Of a stretch of DNA of 64,000 bases, positions 1-11,076 are shown piece after piece (the first letter of the stretch is position 1; each line of letters begins with the position of its first letter). The notes beneath the pieces were generated by a model. The model was not told the DNA's origin. It made no database searches and saw only the letters and a program-made list of their open reading frames with translations. The DNA is from Salvelinus alpinus. Taxonomy: Eukaryota; Chordata; Actinopteri; Salmoniformes; Salmonidae. The stretch is taken from contig NC_092091.1 in NCBI RefSeq assembly GCF_045679555.1, forward strand, positions 74,649,580-74,713,579. The letters are read 5' to 3'. A program made the position numbers and the translations under genes.

Positions 1-372
1 GAATCCAGAAAGAGAATGAAAAGCAGAGACTCAGGGAGGAGGAACTGAAGAAACTGAACATGGAAAAAGAGGCTAAGGAGAAAGAAATAAAGGAGTTGAG
101 AGAAAAATATGTAAATGAGGCTAGAGAAGAAGCTGAAAAAAAGCAATGGCTTTCTACAAAAAATTTCTGACGGAACTATTGCATTGGGGATAGCAGTGGT
201 GAATGTGGGGGAAGGAGTGGTGAAAGGATTGGTGAAAGTGGGAGAAGGAGTGGTGAAAGTGGGGGAAGAAGTGGTGAAAGGATTGGTGAAAGTGGGAGAA
301 GGAGCGGTGAAAGGAGTGGTGAAAGTGGGGGAAGGAGTGGTGAAAGCTGTTGAAGATACAATGAACATCTGA
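1..372 (+). pseudogene. GIMAP-family 3' end, frameshifted, cut by the window edge
   Basis: This is the last part of a GIMAP coding exon. Positions 3-170 encode a charged coiled coil (ELKKLNMEKEAKEKEIKEL) matching the coiled coil of the two complete GIMAPs in this window, but this frame stops at 168-170. The expected C-terminal segment (SNGFLQKI, compare ANGFIDFF in the intact copies) continues in another frame from about 140 to the stop at 370-372. The switch falls in the A run at 136-142, where one extra A explains it. The tail is unusual: about five copies of a G-E-G-V-V-K type unit instead of the short tail of the other genes. The G domain lies left of the window. It is either a pseudogene or a gene with a sequencing error in the A run; the family assignment is firm. 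Confidence 0.75.
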
Positions 373-700
373 AACAATGCTGTTCGAGAGTCCTAGGCTT
401 AGTCACATTACAATTAAATTCAATTACAATTGTATTGTATTGCATTGCATTGAATACAGCTTACACTGTTGTCATTCTAATGTTAAAGTCTGTAACTGTG
501 GACTCATTGACTTCTAAAGATGTATATTCTAGAACTGGCTCTGCTGTGTCTGTTTATGTCACCAGTAAACATTAGGTAATGACAATTTTAGACAAATATC
601 AGATATTACTACATTCAATGTATTTATTTGTATTCAATTTTCTTTAAATAACACAAATAACATACATAATTATCATGTCAGTTTATTAAAGCTGGTAATT
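373..700 (+). other. GIMAP 3' flank (UTR-like), paralogous to 40815-41190
   Basis: This stretch follows the GIMAP stop and matches the DNA downstream of the intact GIMAPs (40815-41190, reverse of 14100-14479, and 22457-22800) in order, including the poly-A-rich stretch and the phrase ending in a TTTATTAAA motif that could be a polyadenylation signal. It shows the left-edge fragment is a true tandem paralogue of the locus and not a retrocopy. Confidence 0.6.
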
Positions 701-905
701 CCCGAGTGACACAGCGGTCTAAGGCACTGCATCTCAGTGCTCGAGAAGTCACTTCAGTCCCTGGTTCAATTCCAGGATGTATCACATCCGGCCGTAATTG
801 GTAGTCCCATAGGGCGGCACACAATTGTCCCAGCATCGTCTGGGTTTGTCATTGTAAATAAGAATGTGTTCTTAACTGACTTGCCTAGTTAAATAAAGGT
901 AAAAA
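701..905 (+). repeat. tRNA-derived salmonid SINE
   Basis: The 5' part resembles a tRNA gene: an A-box-like GACACAGCGGTCTAAGGC near 708 and a perfect B box GGTTCAATTCC at 763-773. It ends with the tail TTGCCTAGTTAAATAAAGGT and an A-rich stretch, typical of abundant salmonid tRNA-derived SINEs. It interrupts the GIMAP 3' flank right after GGTAATT, a position uninterrupted at 41190. Confidence 0.8.
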
Positions 906-2760
906 AATACATTTATAATAATAATAATAATACTTACAGTAACAATTCTAATCAGAAGAGCCTTGCATGTAGAGGAAGGCTTCTAGTAGAAACAAGAGGC
1001 CCTGTCCAGAAACAACCCCTAACTAGCCCCTTCCTATAGGCCCTGGTGGAGATCTGAGAGGATTGGACAGGTTTAAAAGCTCTACGGGATCGGTGTCCCT
1101 ATACCGGGACGGTTGAGCTAACATGCGCTAATGTGTTTAGCATTACGTTTGTAAGTAACAGCAATCTTTCCAGGATATAAACATGTCTTATATCGGCAGA
1201 AAGCTTACATTCTTGTTACTCTAACTGAAGTGTCCAATTTAAAGTAGCTATTACAGTGAAAAAATGCAATGCTATTGTTTGAGGAGAGTGCACAACAACA
1301 AAAAACTTTTATCACGTCAATTGGTTTGATACATTCACCTCTGAAGGTAAATAATGTACTTACATTCAGTAATCTTTCTCTGATTTGTCATCCTGGGGGT
1401 CCCAAAATAAGATATAGTATAGTTTTGTTTGATAAAATAAATGTTTATATTCAAATGTAGGAACTGGGTTCTACAGTTTGAACCCCTGCCATGTCTTATA
1501 TAATGGTCTTTCTCTTGCATTTCAAAGATGATGAAAAAAAATATTTAGGAAACACATGTTTAGTTTGTATTAGTTTGTATTATCTGTTAACCTATATGTG
1601 TTACATTCTCCAACAAAAATTTCACATTTCCACAAACTTCAAAGTGTTTCATTTCAAATGGTATCAAGAATATGCATATCCTTGCTTCAGGTCCTGAGCT
1701 ACAGGCAGTCAAATTTGGGTATGTAATTTTAATTTTAGGTGAACATTTAAAAAAAAAGGTCCGATCCTTAATTAAGCAACATGGAGAAATTTCACCTAGC
1801 CTATCAAATGGAAAGGTGGAGCTGTCACTATATTGATTCAACCTGTCACGTTCTCTAAGATCTCTACAAGTGTCTAGGGGGAAGGGTTGTTTCTGGAGAA
1901 GAACATAGACATCTGCATGATAAATTATTATTCTACCTAGCAACAGACTAACCAACATCCCAGCCAACAGAAGGGTTTAGGGGTTAGCTAGCTACATACG
2001 TGATTTCAAGGCAGCTTTCATATATTGCATTATAAATAGAATAAGTTTTAAGCAGCCTTAAAAATAAAAATAGTCTTCATGCATTGCATTACACTCTCTG
2101 ACTCGGTCGTTCCATGGACATATGATTCGGTGTTCGTACCATTGTCATTATGACATCATCAATATGGGACGGAACAGTGGAATTATTTGAATGGATGCAT
2201 ACAGTGGTCCAGACTCCGGCTATACCCCAATATCTTTCCTTCTTATTTCCTACATATCACTAGCTAGATTTAATGGTTAGTTCTGATTATAAAGGTTAAT
2301 AGCTATAGCCATGTAGTCATAAAGCTTTTTAAGTCCCTCATATCAGTTAATATTATATGAAAATGACCGAGACATTTTCCTGACCAAGTGACCTGACTGG
2401 GAAAACCTCCAGGTCTATAACTAAGGCCTGGAGTTTTTCCTGGTCTTGTCATGTTTAGCTTCTCCTGGAAGGACAGGATAAGAGGCCAGGAAGCCATTTC
2501 AGAGTATTGAGAGACAGCCATGTGCCCTCCTGGCCAGCAGACGGAAACAAACTCACCATAAACTCAGGGGAATGCAGCCGAAATGGAATCAAATTCCCTA
2601 TAGTACTACTTTTAACCAGGGTCCATTGGGCTTTGGTTAAAAGTAGTGGGCTAAATGGGGTATAGGGTGCCATTTCAGACACATTCAGCCAGACTCAACA
2701 GGCAAGGAATAAGCAGCCCTATGAAATCAAGAGTGATTCTCAACAATATTGTAAAAAATA
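906..2760. other. GIMAP downstream flank with no gene
   Basis: No credible coding region is seen. Positions about 1985-2700 match 41195-41900 in the same orientation (for example the stretch with TTGGTCGTTCCATGGACATATG), and 1490-1720 partly matches the reverse of 42150-42340. It is the continuation of the duplicated GIMAP 3' flank. A TTATAATAATAATAATA microsatellite lies near 914-935. Confidence 0.45.
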
Positions 2761-2896
2761 ACAGTGGTAAAGATTACATACACTATATATAAAAGTATTG
2801 CAATCTCACACACACAAATGAATAGCGAACCATTAACATTTCAAACCAACATCATTGGACAAACTAGTCATCTTGTTTGTCTCTCACACACACAAA

Positions 2897-2898
<2 letters not shown>

Positions 2899-2931
<33 letters not shown>
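2899..2931. repeat. (CT)n microsatellite
   Basis: An uninterrupted CT dinucleotide run immediately precedes a LINE-like 3' end. A short CA tract lies just before it. Confidence 0.9.
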
Positions 2932-2936
<5 letters not shown>

Positions 2937-3745
2937 CAATCTGCTTTATTGGCATGAAAAAACATTGCATCAATATTTCCAAAGCAGCAATGATTACAAT
3001 ATGCATTGTAATAAAATAATGAAAAATAATAATAGAAAAGGTAGTAAATAACAAAACAAAAAAGTGAATAAACATAACAATAAAATGGTAACAGTCAATA
3101 GTATAAATATAAAGGCTACACATGGAAAATGAAACTATAACTAACTTATAACTAACTGTCATCCTCACCATTACATCAGTACTACAACTACCATCATCAT
3201 CATTACTACGACTTCCACCACCATCATTAAACTGCTATAATTACCATCACCCCTACTACCCGTACCACTATTATTTGGAATTATAATCACAATAATAATA
3301 ATAGTAATGGTAGTAACAATAATACTAATAATAGGTAAACTACTGTTTACTATACAGATATTATTATTCAGAGTCCCTCAGACTATGACAGGCAAATACA
3401 TATTTGGCTGCAAGTGGAGCCGTTGATCTTTCACCCATGAGTATTTTTTTAATTTTGCTTGGTGAGGAATCTGAGTGAGGAATATTTCTCACAGTAAAGG
3501 AGAAAGTGCATCTCTGTTTCTACCTCCCCTGTCGTGCAACGACCACATACACGCTCCTCTTTGGGTAGCCATGTCTTTTTATGTCTGCTGGTTTCTATTG
3601 CCAATTGGTGGTCACTCAGCCTGTACTTGGTAAGGATGTGTCTCTGCTTCATATCTCTGACAGAGTAGAGATAATCAGCCAATTCATATTCTCTGTGTAG
3701 GGCCAGATAGCAATTTTGTCAGCTTTGGGATTTTGTTTTTCCAAC
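2932..3745 (-). mobile_element. non-LTR retrotransposon 3' fragment
   Basis: The minus strand encodes 77 aa (3682-3449) with a cysteine-rich C-terminal pattern (ERVCGRCTTGEVETEMHFLL, then YCEKY), the zinc-knuckle-like end of a family of fish endonuclease/reverse-transcriptase polyproteins. Toward 2932 the sequence becomes A/T-rich simple repeat, consistent with a LINE 3' UTR read on the minus strand. Only the last part of the protein is present. The exact LINE clade is not resolved. Confidence 0.5.
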
Positions 3746-3889
3746 ATTGTATATATATGAGTCCTTTGATTGGTTCATGATTTTGTTTATCGTAATGTTT
3801 TCTTTTGAAGCAGTGCTGGTGTCAGCTTGGTTGGTTAGTCTGTATACAAGTAGTATACATATCCAAATGCTCGTGCATTACTTCAGACA

Positions 3890-4474
3890 AAAACTTCAAA
3901 AAGTTATATTACAGGTCGAAGAAACATTTCAAACTAAGTATAGAATCAATCATTAGGATGTTTTTATCATAAATCTTCAATAAAGTTCCAACCGGAGAAT
4001 TCCTTTGTGTCTAGAGAAGCAATGGAACGCAGGTCGATATCATGTGGAATGCGCCTGACCAGGAAATGGCTCTCTGCCAGAAACTTGTTTCATGCCCCTC
4101 TTATTCAGCCCCACAACACAGTAGAAGCCTCATTCAAGTTTCTAAAGATGGTTGACATCTAGTGGAAGCCCTAGGAAGGGCAACTTCATTCATATCCCAA
4201 TGTGAATTCAATAGGGCCTGGGTTGAAAATATACCAACCTCAGATTTCTCACTTCCTGTTTGTATTTCTTCTCAGGTTTTTGCCTGCCATATGAGTTCTG
4301 TTATACTCAGACATAATTCAAACCGTTTTAGAAACGTCAGAGTGTTTTCTATCCAATACTAATAATAATATGCATATATTAACAACTGAGACTGAGGAGC
4401 AGGCCATTTACTCTGGGCACCTCTGGGCACCTTTCATCCAAGCTACTCAATACTGCCCCTGCAGCCATAAGAAG
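3890..4474. mobile_element. TTAA-flanked non-autonomous element, right part
   Basis: The stretch around the phrase AGTGTTTTCTATCCAATACTAATAATAATATGCATAT matches the internal part of the other TTAA elements here (for example 49320-49365, and 12290 or 20750). The right end is ...CCATAAGAAG followed by TTAA at 4475-4478, which falls inside an RSg-1-like LINE sequence (TTAAAGTGGCT). The left end is unclear. Confidence 0.5.
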
Positions 4475-4478
4475 TTAA

Positions 4479-5040
4479 AGTGGCTGGTGATACATTTTTA
4501 CATCAATTACCATCAATTTCCATTATTAAAGTGAGCTGGAGTTGAGTCAGTATGTTGGCAGCAGCCACTCAATGTTAGTGGTGGCTGTTTAACAGTCTGA
4601 TGGCCTTGAGATAGAAGCTGTTTTTCAGTCTCTCGGTCCCTGCTTTGATGCACCTGACCTCGCCTTCTGGATGATAGCGGGTAAACAGGCAGTGGCTCGG
4701 GTGGTTGTTGTTCTTGATGATCTTTATGGCCTTCCTGTGACATCGGGTGGTGTAGGTGTCCTGGAGGGAAGGTAGTTTGCCTCCGGTGATACGTTGTGCA
4801 GAACTCACTACCCTCTGGAGAGCCTTACGGTTGTGGCCGGAGCAGTTGCCGTACCAGGCGGTGATACAGCCCGACAGGATGCTCTCGATTGTGCATCTGT
4901 AAAAGTTTGTGAGTGCTTTTGGTGACTAGCCAAATTTCTTCAGCCTCCTGAGGTTGAAGAGGCGCTGCTGCGCCTTCTTCACAACGCTGTCTGTGTGGGT
5001 GGACCAATTCAGTTTGTCCGTGATGTGTACGCCGAGGAAC
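4479..5040 (-). mobile_element. RSg-1-like LINE ORF C-terminal fragment
   Basis: The minus strand encodes the end of a LINE polyprotein. The frame at 4808-4575 contains AQRITGGKLPSLQDTYTTRC and then HPSHCLF, and a second frame continues toward the 5' side (GNCSGHNRKAL region near 4825-4870). The same sequence recurs at 5839-6108, 25005-25410 and 60076-60810. Frameshifts show it is dead. It is bounded by TTAA elements on both sides. Confidence 0.65.
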
Positions 5041-5044
5041 TTAA

Positions 5045-5839
5045 ACTTCTTAAGGCTGCAATCCCGTTAAAATAATCGATATGACAACAGCCAGTGAAAG
5101 TGCAGGGTGCCAAATTCAAACAACAGAAATCTTATAATTAAAATTCCTCAAACATACATGTATCTTATACCATTTTAAAGGTACTCTTGTTGTTAATCCC
5201 ACCAACGTGTCCGATTTCAAATTGGCTTTTCAGCGAAAGCACCACAAATGATTATGTTAGGTCACCGCAAAATCATAGACACAGTTATTTTTCCAGCCAA
5301 AGACAGGAGTCACAAAAAGCACAAAAAGAGATAAAATTAATCACTAACCTTTGATGATCTTCATCAGATGACACTCATAGGACTTCATGTTACACAATAC
5401 ATGTATGTTTTGTTTGATAAAGTTCATATTTATATCAAAAATCTGAGTTTACATTGGCGCGTTATGTTCAGTAGTTCCAAAAACATCCATTGGTTTTGCA
5501 TAGCCACATCAATTTACAGAGATACTCATCATAAATGTTGATGAAAATACAAGTGTTATACATGGAATTATAGATATACTTCTCCTTAATGCAACCGCTG
5601 TGTCAGATTTCAAAAAAGCTTTACGGAAAAAGCAAACCATGCAATAATCTGAGAACGGCGCTCAGAAACATTTACATATATCCGCCATGTTGGAGTCAAC
5701 AGAAGTTAGAAATAACATTATAAATATTAACTTACCTACGATGATCTTCATCAGAATGCACTCCCAGGAATCCTAGTTCCACAATAAATGTTTGATTTGT
5801 TCGATAATGTCCATCATTTATGTCCAAATAGCTAATTAT
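5045..5839. mobile_element. TTAA-flanked non-autonomous element
   Basis: The left end follows TTAA at 5041-5044 and the first bases (ACTTCTTAAGGCTGCAATCC) resemble the inverted right end of the 12182-14042 copy. The common internal phrase GTGCAGGGTGCCAAATTCAA is at 5100-5120. The right end abuts TTAA at 5840-5843, again at the LINE sequence TTAAAGTGAC. No protein-coding capacity is visible. Confidence 0.5.
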
Positions 5840-6108
5840 TTAAAGTGACTAGTGATCAATGTATTAAAGTTGCCAATGATTGAGTCTGTATGTAGGCAGC
5901 AGCCTCTATATGTTAGGGATGGCTGTTTATCAGTCTGATGGCTTTGAGATAGAAGCTGTTTTTCAATCTCTCGGTCCCAGCTTTGATGCACCTGTACTGA
6001 CCTCGCCTTCTGGATGATAGCGGGGTGAACAGGCAGTGGCTCGGGTGGTTGTTGTCCTTGATGATCTTTTTGGCCTTCCTGTGACATCGGGTGGTGTAGG
6101 TGTCCTGT
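5840..6108 (-). mobile_element. RSg-1-like LINE fragment (second copy)
   Basis: This repeats the LINE 3' coding region at 4479 onward: AGTCTGATGGCTTTGAGATAG and the DTYTTRCHRKAKKIIKDNN frame (6134-5913, minus). It begins at the same internal LINE position (TTAAAGTGAC) as the first copy. It is truncated at about 6108, where a Tc1 element starts. Confidence 0.6.
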
Positions 6109-7356
6109 CCTACACAAATACCCCATAATGACAAAACAAAAACAGGTTTTTAGAAATGTCTCCAAATTTCGTACAAATAAAAAACTGAAATATTACATTT
6201 ACTTCATTATTCCGACACTTTACTGAGTACTTTGTTGAAACACCTTTGGCAGCAATTACAGCCTCAAGTCTTCTTGTGTATGAAGCTGCAATCTTGGCAC
6301 ACCTGTATTTTGGGAGTGTCTCCAATTCTCTGCAGATCTTCTCAAGCTCTGTCAGGTTGGATGGGGAGCTTTGCAGCTCAACTTATTTCAGGTCTCTACT
6401 GAAATGTTTGATTGGGTTCAAGTCCGGGGTCTGGCTGGGCCACTCAAGGACATTCATAGACTTGTCTTGAAGCCATTTTTGCATTGGCATGGCTGTGTGC
6501 TTAGGGTCGTTGTTCTGTTGGAATGTGAACCTTCGTCCTAGTCTGATGTCCTGAGTCTGGAGCAGGTTATCATCAAGGATCTCTCTGTACTCTGCTCTGT
6601 TCATCTTTATTTCGATCCTGACTAGTGTCCCAGACCCTGCTGCTGAAAAACATCCCCACAACATGATGTTGCCACCACCATGCTTCACTGTACGGATGGT
6701 GCCATGTTTCCTCTAGACATGTCGCTTGGCATTCAGGCCAAAGAGTTCAATCTTGGTTTCATCAGATGAGATAATCTTTTTTCTCATGGTCTGAGTCCTT
6801 TAGGTGCAAACTCCAAGCGAGCTCTCATGTGCCTTTCACTGAGGAGTGGCTTGCGTCTGGCCACTCTACCATAAAGGCCTGATTGGTGGAGTGCTGCAGA
6901 GATGGTTGTCCTTCCGGAAGGTTCTCCCATCTCTACAGAGGAACTCTGTAGCTCTGTCAGAGTGACCATCGGGTTCTTGGTCACCACCCTGACCAAGGTC
7001 CTTCTACCGCGATTGCTCAGTTTGGCCTGGCGGCAAGCTCTAGGAAGATTCTTCCATTCAAGAATGATGGCGGCCACTGTGTTTTGGTACCCTTCCCCAG
7101 ATCTGTGCCTCGACACAATCCTGTCTGGGAGCTCTACAGACAATCCCTTGTATGTCATGGCTTGGTTTATGCTCTGACATGCACTGTCAACTCTGGGACC
7201 ATATATAGAAAGGTTTGTGCCTTTCCAAACCATGTCCAATCAATTAAATGTACAACAAGTAGACTCCAACCAAGTTGTAGAAACATCTCAAGGATGATAA
7301 ATGGGAACAGGATGCACCTGAGCTCAATTTCCAGTGTCATAGCAAAGGGTCTGAAT
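6109..7356 (-). mobile_element. Tc1-like transposon with broken transposase
   Basis: The minus strand encodes a Tc1 transposase in pieces. The N-terminal helix-turn-helix part lies at about 7177-6784 (starts at MTYKGLSVELPDRIVSRHRS and includes SNRGRRTLVRVVTKNPMVT). A frame change near 6700-6780 covers the first catalytic Asp region. The C-terminal part is at 6688-6383 ([39 protein letters not shown]). So D and D of the DDE triad are visible but in different frames, and the usual third residue region reads DLNPIKH. It is non-autonomous and dead. The outer right edge reads AAGGGTCTGAATACAT. Confidence 0.75.
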
Positions 7357-7359
7357 ACA

Positions 7360-7845
7360 TACAGTTGATGTCGAAAGTTTACACACACATTAGCCAAATA
7401 CATTTAAACTCAGTTTTTTACAATTCCTGACATTTAATCCTAGTAAAAATGCCCTGTCTTAGGTCAGTTAGGATCACCACATTATTTTAAGAATTGTGAA
7501 ATGTCAGAGTAATAGTAGAGATAATGATTTATTTTAGCTTATTTATTTCATCATATTCCCAGTTGGTCAGAAGTTTACACACACTCAATTAGTATTTGGT
7601 AGCATTGCCTTTAAATTGTTTAACTTGGGTCAAACGTTTCGGGTAGCCTTCCACAAGCTTCCCACAATAAGTTGGGTGAATTTTGGCCCATTCCTCCTGA
7701 CAGAGTTGGTGTAACTGAGTCAGGTTTGTCGGCCTCCTTGCTCGCACACGCTTTTTCAGTTCCGCCCACAAATTTTCTATAGGATTGAGGTCAGGGCATT
7801 GTGATGGCCACTCCAATACCTTGACTTTGTTGTCCTTAACGGATG
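7360..7845 (-). mobile_element. Sleeping-Beauty-type Tc1 fragment
   Basis: It starts with a Sleeping-Beauty-type terminal sequence (ACAGTTGATGTCGAAAGTTT at 7361). The minus frame 7855-7589 carries the transposase end: [20 protein letters not shown], then [20 protein letters not shown]. Most of the transposase and the other end are missing. At about 7836 it fuses directly to another Tc1 family at a TTAACGG-like junction. Confidence 0.7.
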
Positions 7846-8240
7846 ATCTCTGCATGTGTGGTTACCACTGTGAAGCATGGAAGAGGAGGTGTGATGGTGT
7901 GGGGGTGCTTTGCTGGTGACACTTTCAGTGATTTATTTAGAATTTAATCAGACAGGTGCAGGCAAAATACAGGTCAAGTGCAGGCAGAGTTCAGTAATCC
8001 AGATAGGTGGGGCAAAGGTGCAGGACCGCAAGCAGGCTTAGGGTCAGGTCAGGCAGAGGTCAGTCAGGGGTGGAGAAAATCACAAAGACAGGTGAAAGAT
8101 CAGGGTGTGACAGTGTTCACTACTATTCTACAATGTAGAACACCGTAATCCTAAAGAAAGACCCTTGAATTAGTAGGTGTGTCCAACATTTGACTGGTAC
8201 TGTATATTCTACTGTCATTGTAGCCTAAAATAATGGCACT
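7836..8240 (+). mobile_element. Internally deleted Tc1 element (same family as 18131-19680)
   Basis: The first 85 bp match the transposase part at 36070-36180 (TGTGAAGCATGG, TGCTTTGCTGGTGACACT). Then comes the same inserted GC-rich block as in the A' arm (CAGGTGCAGGCAAAATACAG), and the copy ends with the terminal repeat (ATTAGTAGGTGTGTCCAACA). The shared internal insertion shows a deletion derivative that itself spread or was duplicated. Confidence 0.6.
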
Positions 8241-8366
8241 TTGGGGGAGAGTTGATGAACAAATATTTAACTCTTTCTGTTATTGTTTTTTAGTGATCAC
8301 TGGAAAAGGTTGTTATATTGAGTTACATTTTATCAGGAGTAACAGACTCCTTAAAAATATGGGAGG
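8241..8366. other. Short spacer before the minisatellite
   Basis: No gene is seen. The first bases continue the sequence after the Tc1 terminal repeat that is also found near 37560. Confidence 0.3.
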
Positions 8367-9262
8367 CACTCACAAATAAAGTATTACTTAGATGTATTAT
8401 TAACACTCGCTAATGAAGTATTACTTAGATGTGATATTAACACTCGCTAATACAGTATTACTTAGATGTGATATTAACACTCACTAATAAAAATTTACTT
8501 AGATGTATTATTAACACTCACTAATACAGTATTACTTAGATGTATTATTAACACTCACTAATACAGTATTACTTAGATGTATTATTAACACTCACTAATA
8601 CAGTATTACTTAGATGTATTATTAACACTCACTAATACAGTATTACTTAGATGTATTATTAACACTCACTAATACAGTATTACTTAGATGTATTATTAAC
8701 ACTCACTAATACAGTATTACTTAGATGTATTATTAACACTCACTAATACAGTATTACTTAGATGTATTATTAACACTCACTAATACAGTATTACTTAGAT
8801 GTATTATTAACACTCACTACTCAAGTATTACTTAGATGTATTATTAACACTCACTAATACAGTATTACTTAGATGTATTATTAACACTCACTAATACAGT
8901 ATTACTTAGATGTATTATTAACACTCACTAATACAGTATTACTTAGATGTATTATTAACACTCACTAATACAGTATTACTTAGATGTATTATTAACACTC
9001 ACTAATACAGTATTACTTAGATGTATTATTAACACTCACTAATAAAGTATTACTTAGATGTATTATTAACACTCACTAATGCAGTATTACTTAGATGTAT
9101 TATTAACACTCACTAATACAGTATTACTTAGATGTATTATTAACACTCACTAATACAGTATTACTTAGATGTATTATTAACACTCACTAATAAAGTATTA
9201 CTTAGATGTATTATTAACACTCACTAATAAAGTATTACTTAGATGTATTATTAACACTCACA
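8367..9262. repeat. 37-bp minisatellite, about 24 copies
   Basis: The unit is CACTCACTAATACAGTATTA followed by CTTAGATGTATTATTAA (37 bp). Copies in the middle are almost identical, and variants (TAATGAAG, AAAAATTTAC) cluster at the left end. It is A+T-rich, has stops in all frames and is not coding. Confidence 0.95.
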
Positions 9263-9738
9263 ATGGACACATTTCAGCCATCAAGCATTTATTTGTCAAG
9301 CAAATTTCCCTTTGGGACAAAATGTAATTCATTAATTACGTAATTACATGAATTACATCCATGTGTTAATGCTGTATTTTGTAATTATAATGACCTCACA
9401 GATCCACGGTTCTCATAATTGACAGAAAGCCTCATTCTCCACTATGTACCACAGTCAATATATTCCCTCATGTTGCATGAACTTAAACTTGATGCATTAT
9501 TGACACTTTGAAGTCAACACAAACATGTCTAGAGGGCAGGGAGTTCTAATGCAAAGACCCATTTTCTATGAAATCATGTGACTTAGGCTGCTACACACTC
9601 AAAGAGATGGCAGCATAACAGGAAGGATAGACCTGAAGGGGAAGTAACATTGTTGCACAGGATGCTATAAGCATACTTGTATTATGAGTAAAAAAAATCA
9701 AGTTGTGTCTAGAGGGCAGGGAGTTATAACGCAGACAT
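9263..9738. other. GIMAP-upstream-like DNA, no gene
   Basis: Positions about 9510-9600 and 9700-9735 match the GIMAP upstream regions at 17740-17880 and 37850-37930 (phrases GTCAACACAAAC and GGGCAGG-AGTT, CATGTGACTTAG). This is a further degraded copy of the locus. No reading frame is supported. Confidence 0.4.
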
Positions 9739-11076
9739 CTTTTCAATCAATTTTATTTTATATAGCCCTTCGTACATCAGCTAATATCTCGAAGTGCTGT
9801 ACAGACACCCAGCCTAAAACCCCAAACAGCTAGTAATGCAGGTGTAGAAGCACGGTGGCTAGGAAAAACTCCCTAGAAAGGCCAAAACCTAGGAAGAAAC
9901 CTAGAGAGGAACCAGGCTATGAGGGGTGGCCAGTCCTCTTCTGGCTGTGCCGGGTGGAGATTATAACAGAACTATGCCAAGATGTTCAAAAATGTTCATA
10001 AGTGACAAGCATGGTCAAATAATAATCATGAATAATTTTCAGTTGGCTTTTCATAGCCGATCATCAAGAGTTGAAAAACAACAGGTCTGGGACAGGTGGC
10101 GGTTCCATAACCGCAGGCAGAACAGCTGAAACTGGAATAGCAGCAAGGCCAGGCGGACTGGGGACAGCAAGGAGTCACCACGGGCGGCAGTCCCGACGCA
10201 TGGTCCTAGGGCCCAGGTCCTCCGAGAGAAAGAAAGAGAGAAGGAGAAAATTAGAGAGAGCCAAGATTTTCAAAATGTTCATAAATGACAAGCATGGTCA
10301 AATAATAATCAGGAATAAATCTCAGTTGGCTTTTCATAGCCGATCATTAAGAGTTGAAAACAGCAGGTCTGGGACAGGTAGGGGTTCCATAACCGCAGGC
10401 AGAACAGTTGAAACTGGAATAGCAGCAAGGCCAGGCGGACTGGGGACAGCAAGGAGTCACCACGGCCGGTAGTCCCGACGTATGGTCCTAGGGCTCAGGT
10501 CCTCCGAGAGAAAGAAAGAGAGAAGGAGAAAATTAGAGAGAGCCAAGATTTTCAAAATGTTCATAAATGACAAGCATGGTCAAATAATAATCAGGAATAA
10601 ATCTCAGTTGGCTTTTCATAGCCGATCATTAAGAGTTGAAAACAGCAGGTCTGGGACAGGTAGGGGTTCCGTAACCGCAGGCAGAACAGTTGAAACTGGA
10701 ATAGCAGCAAGGCCAGGCGGACTGGGGACAGCAAGGTGTCATCATGCCCGGTAGTCCTGACGTATGGTCCTAGGGCTCAGGTTCTCAGAGAGAAAGAGAG
10801 AACGAGAGAATTAGAGAGAGCATACTTAAATTCACACAGGACACTGGATAAAACAGGAGAAGTACTCCAGGTAACCAACTGACCCTAGCCCCCCGACACA
10901 TAAACTACTGCAGCATAAATACTGGAGGCTGAGACAGGAGCGGTCAGGAGACACTGTGGCCCCATCCGAAGAAACCCCCGGACAGGGCCAAACAGGAAGG
11001 ATATAACCCCACCCACTTTGCCAAAGCACAGCCCCCGCACCACTAGAGGGAAATCCTCAACCACCAACTTTTCAAT
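9739..11076. mobile_element. Salmonid repeat element with three 283-bp internal units
   Basis: It begins CAATTTTATTTTATATAGCC after CTTTTCAAT (9739-9747), and the same 9-mer CTTTTCAAT follows the last base (11068-11076), which looks like a target-site duplication. In the middle, a unit starting AATGTTCATAA(A/G)TGACAAGC recurs at 9991, 10274 and 10556 (period about 283 bp). The open frames over it are by-products of the repetition. The transposon class is not identified. Confidence 0.6.
9991..10830. repeat. 283-bp tandem repeat, three units
   Basis: Units start at 9991, 10274 and 10556 and contain a purine-rich stretch (GAGAGAAAGAAAGAGAGAAG) and the phrase GGCCAGGCGGACTGGGGACA. Units two and three are the most alike, suggesting a recent unequal exchange. 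Confidence 0.85.

Noticed and set aside
763-773. Functional tRNA gene
   Set aside because: The B box is perfect but no cloverleaf with acceptor stem is seen, and the tail is that of a SINE.
8367-9262. CRISPR-like array
   Set aside because: The units are contiguous without unique spacers, and the DNA is eukaryotic; it is a minisatellite.
10071-10754. Repeated basic ORFs of 90-133 aa
   Set aside because: They lie in the 283-bp tandem units of a repeat element and have no family motif.
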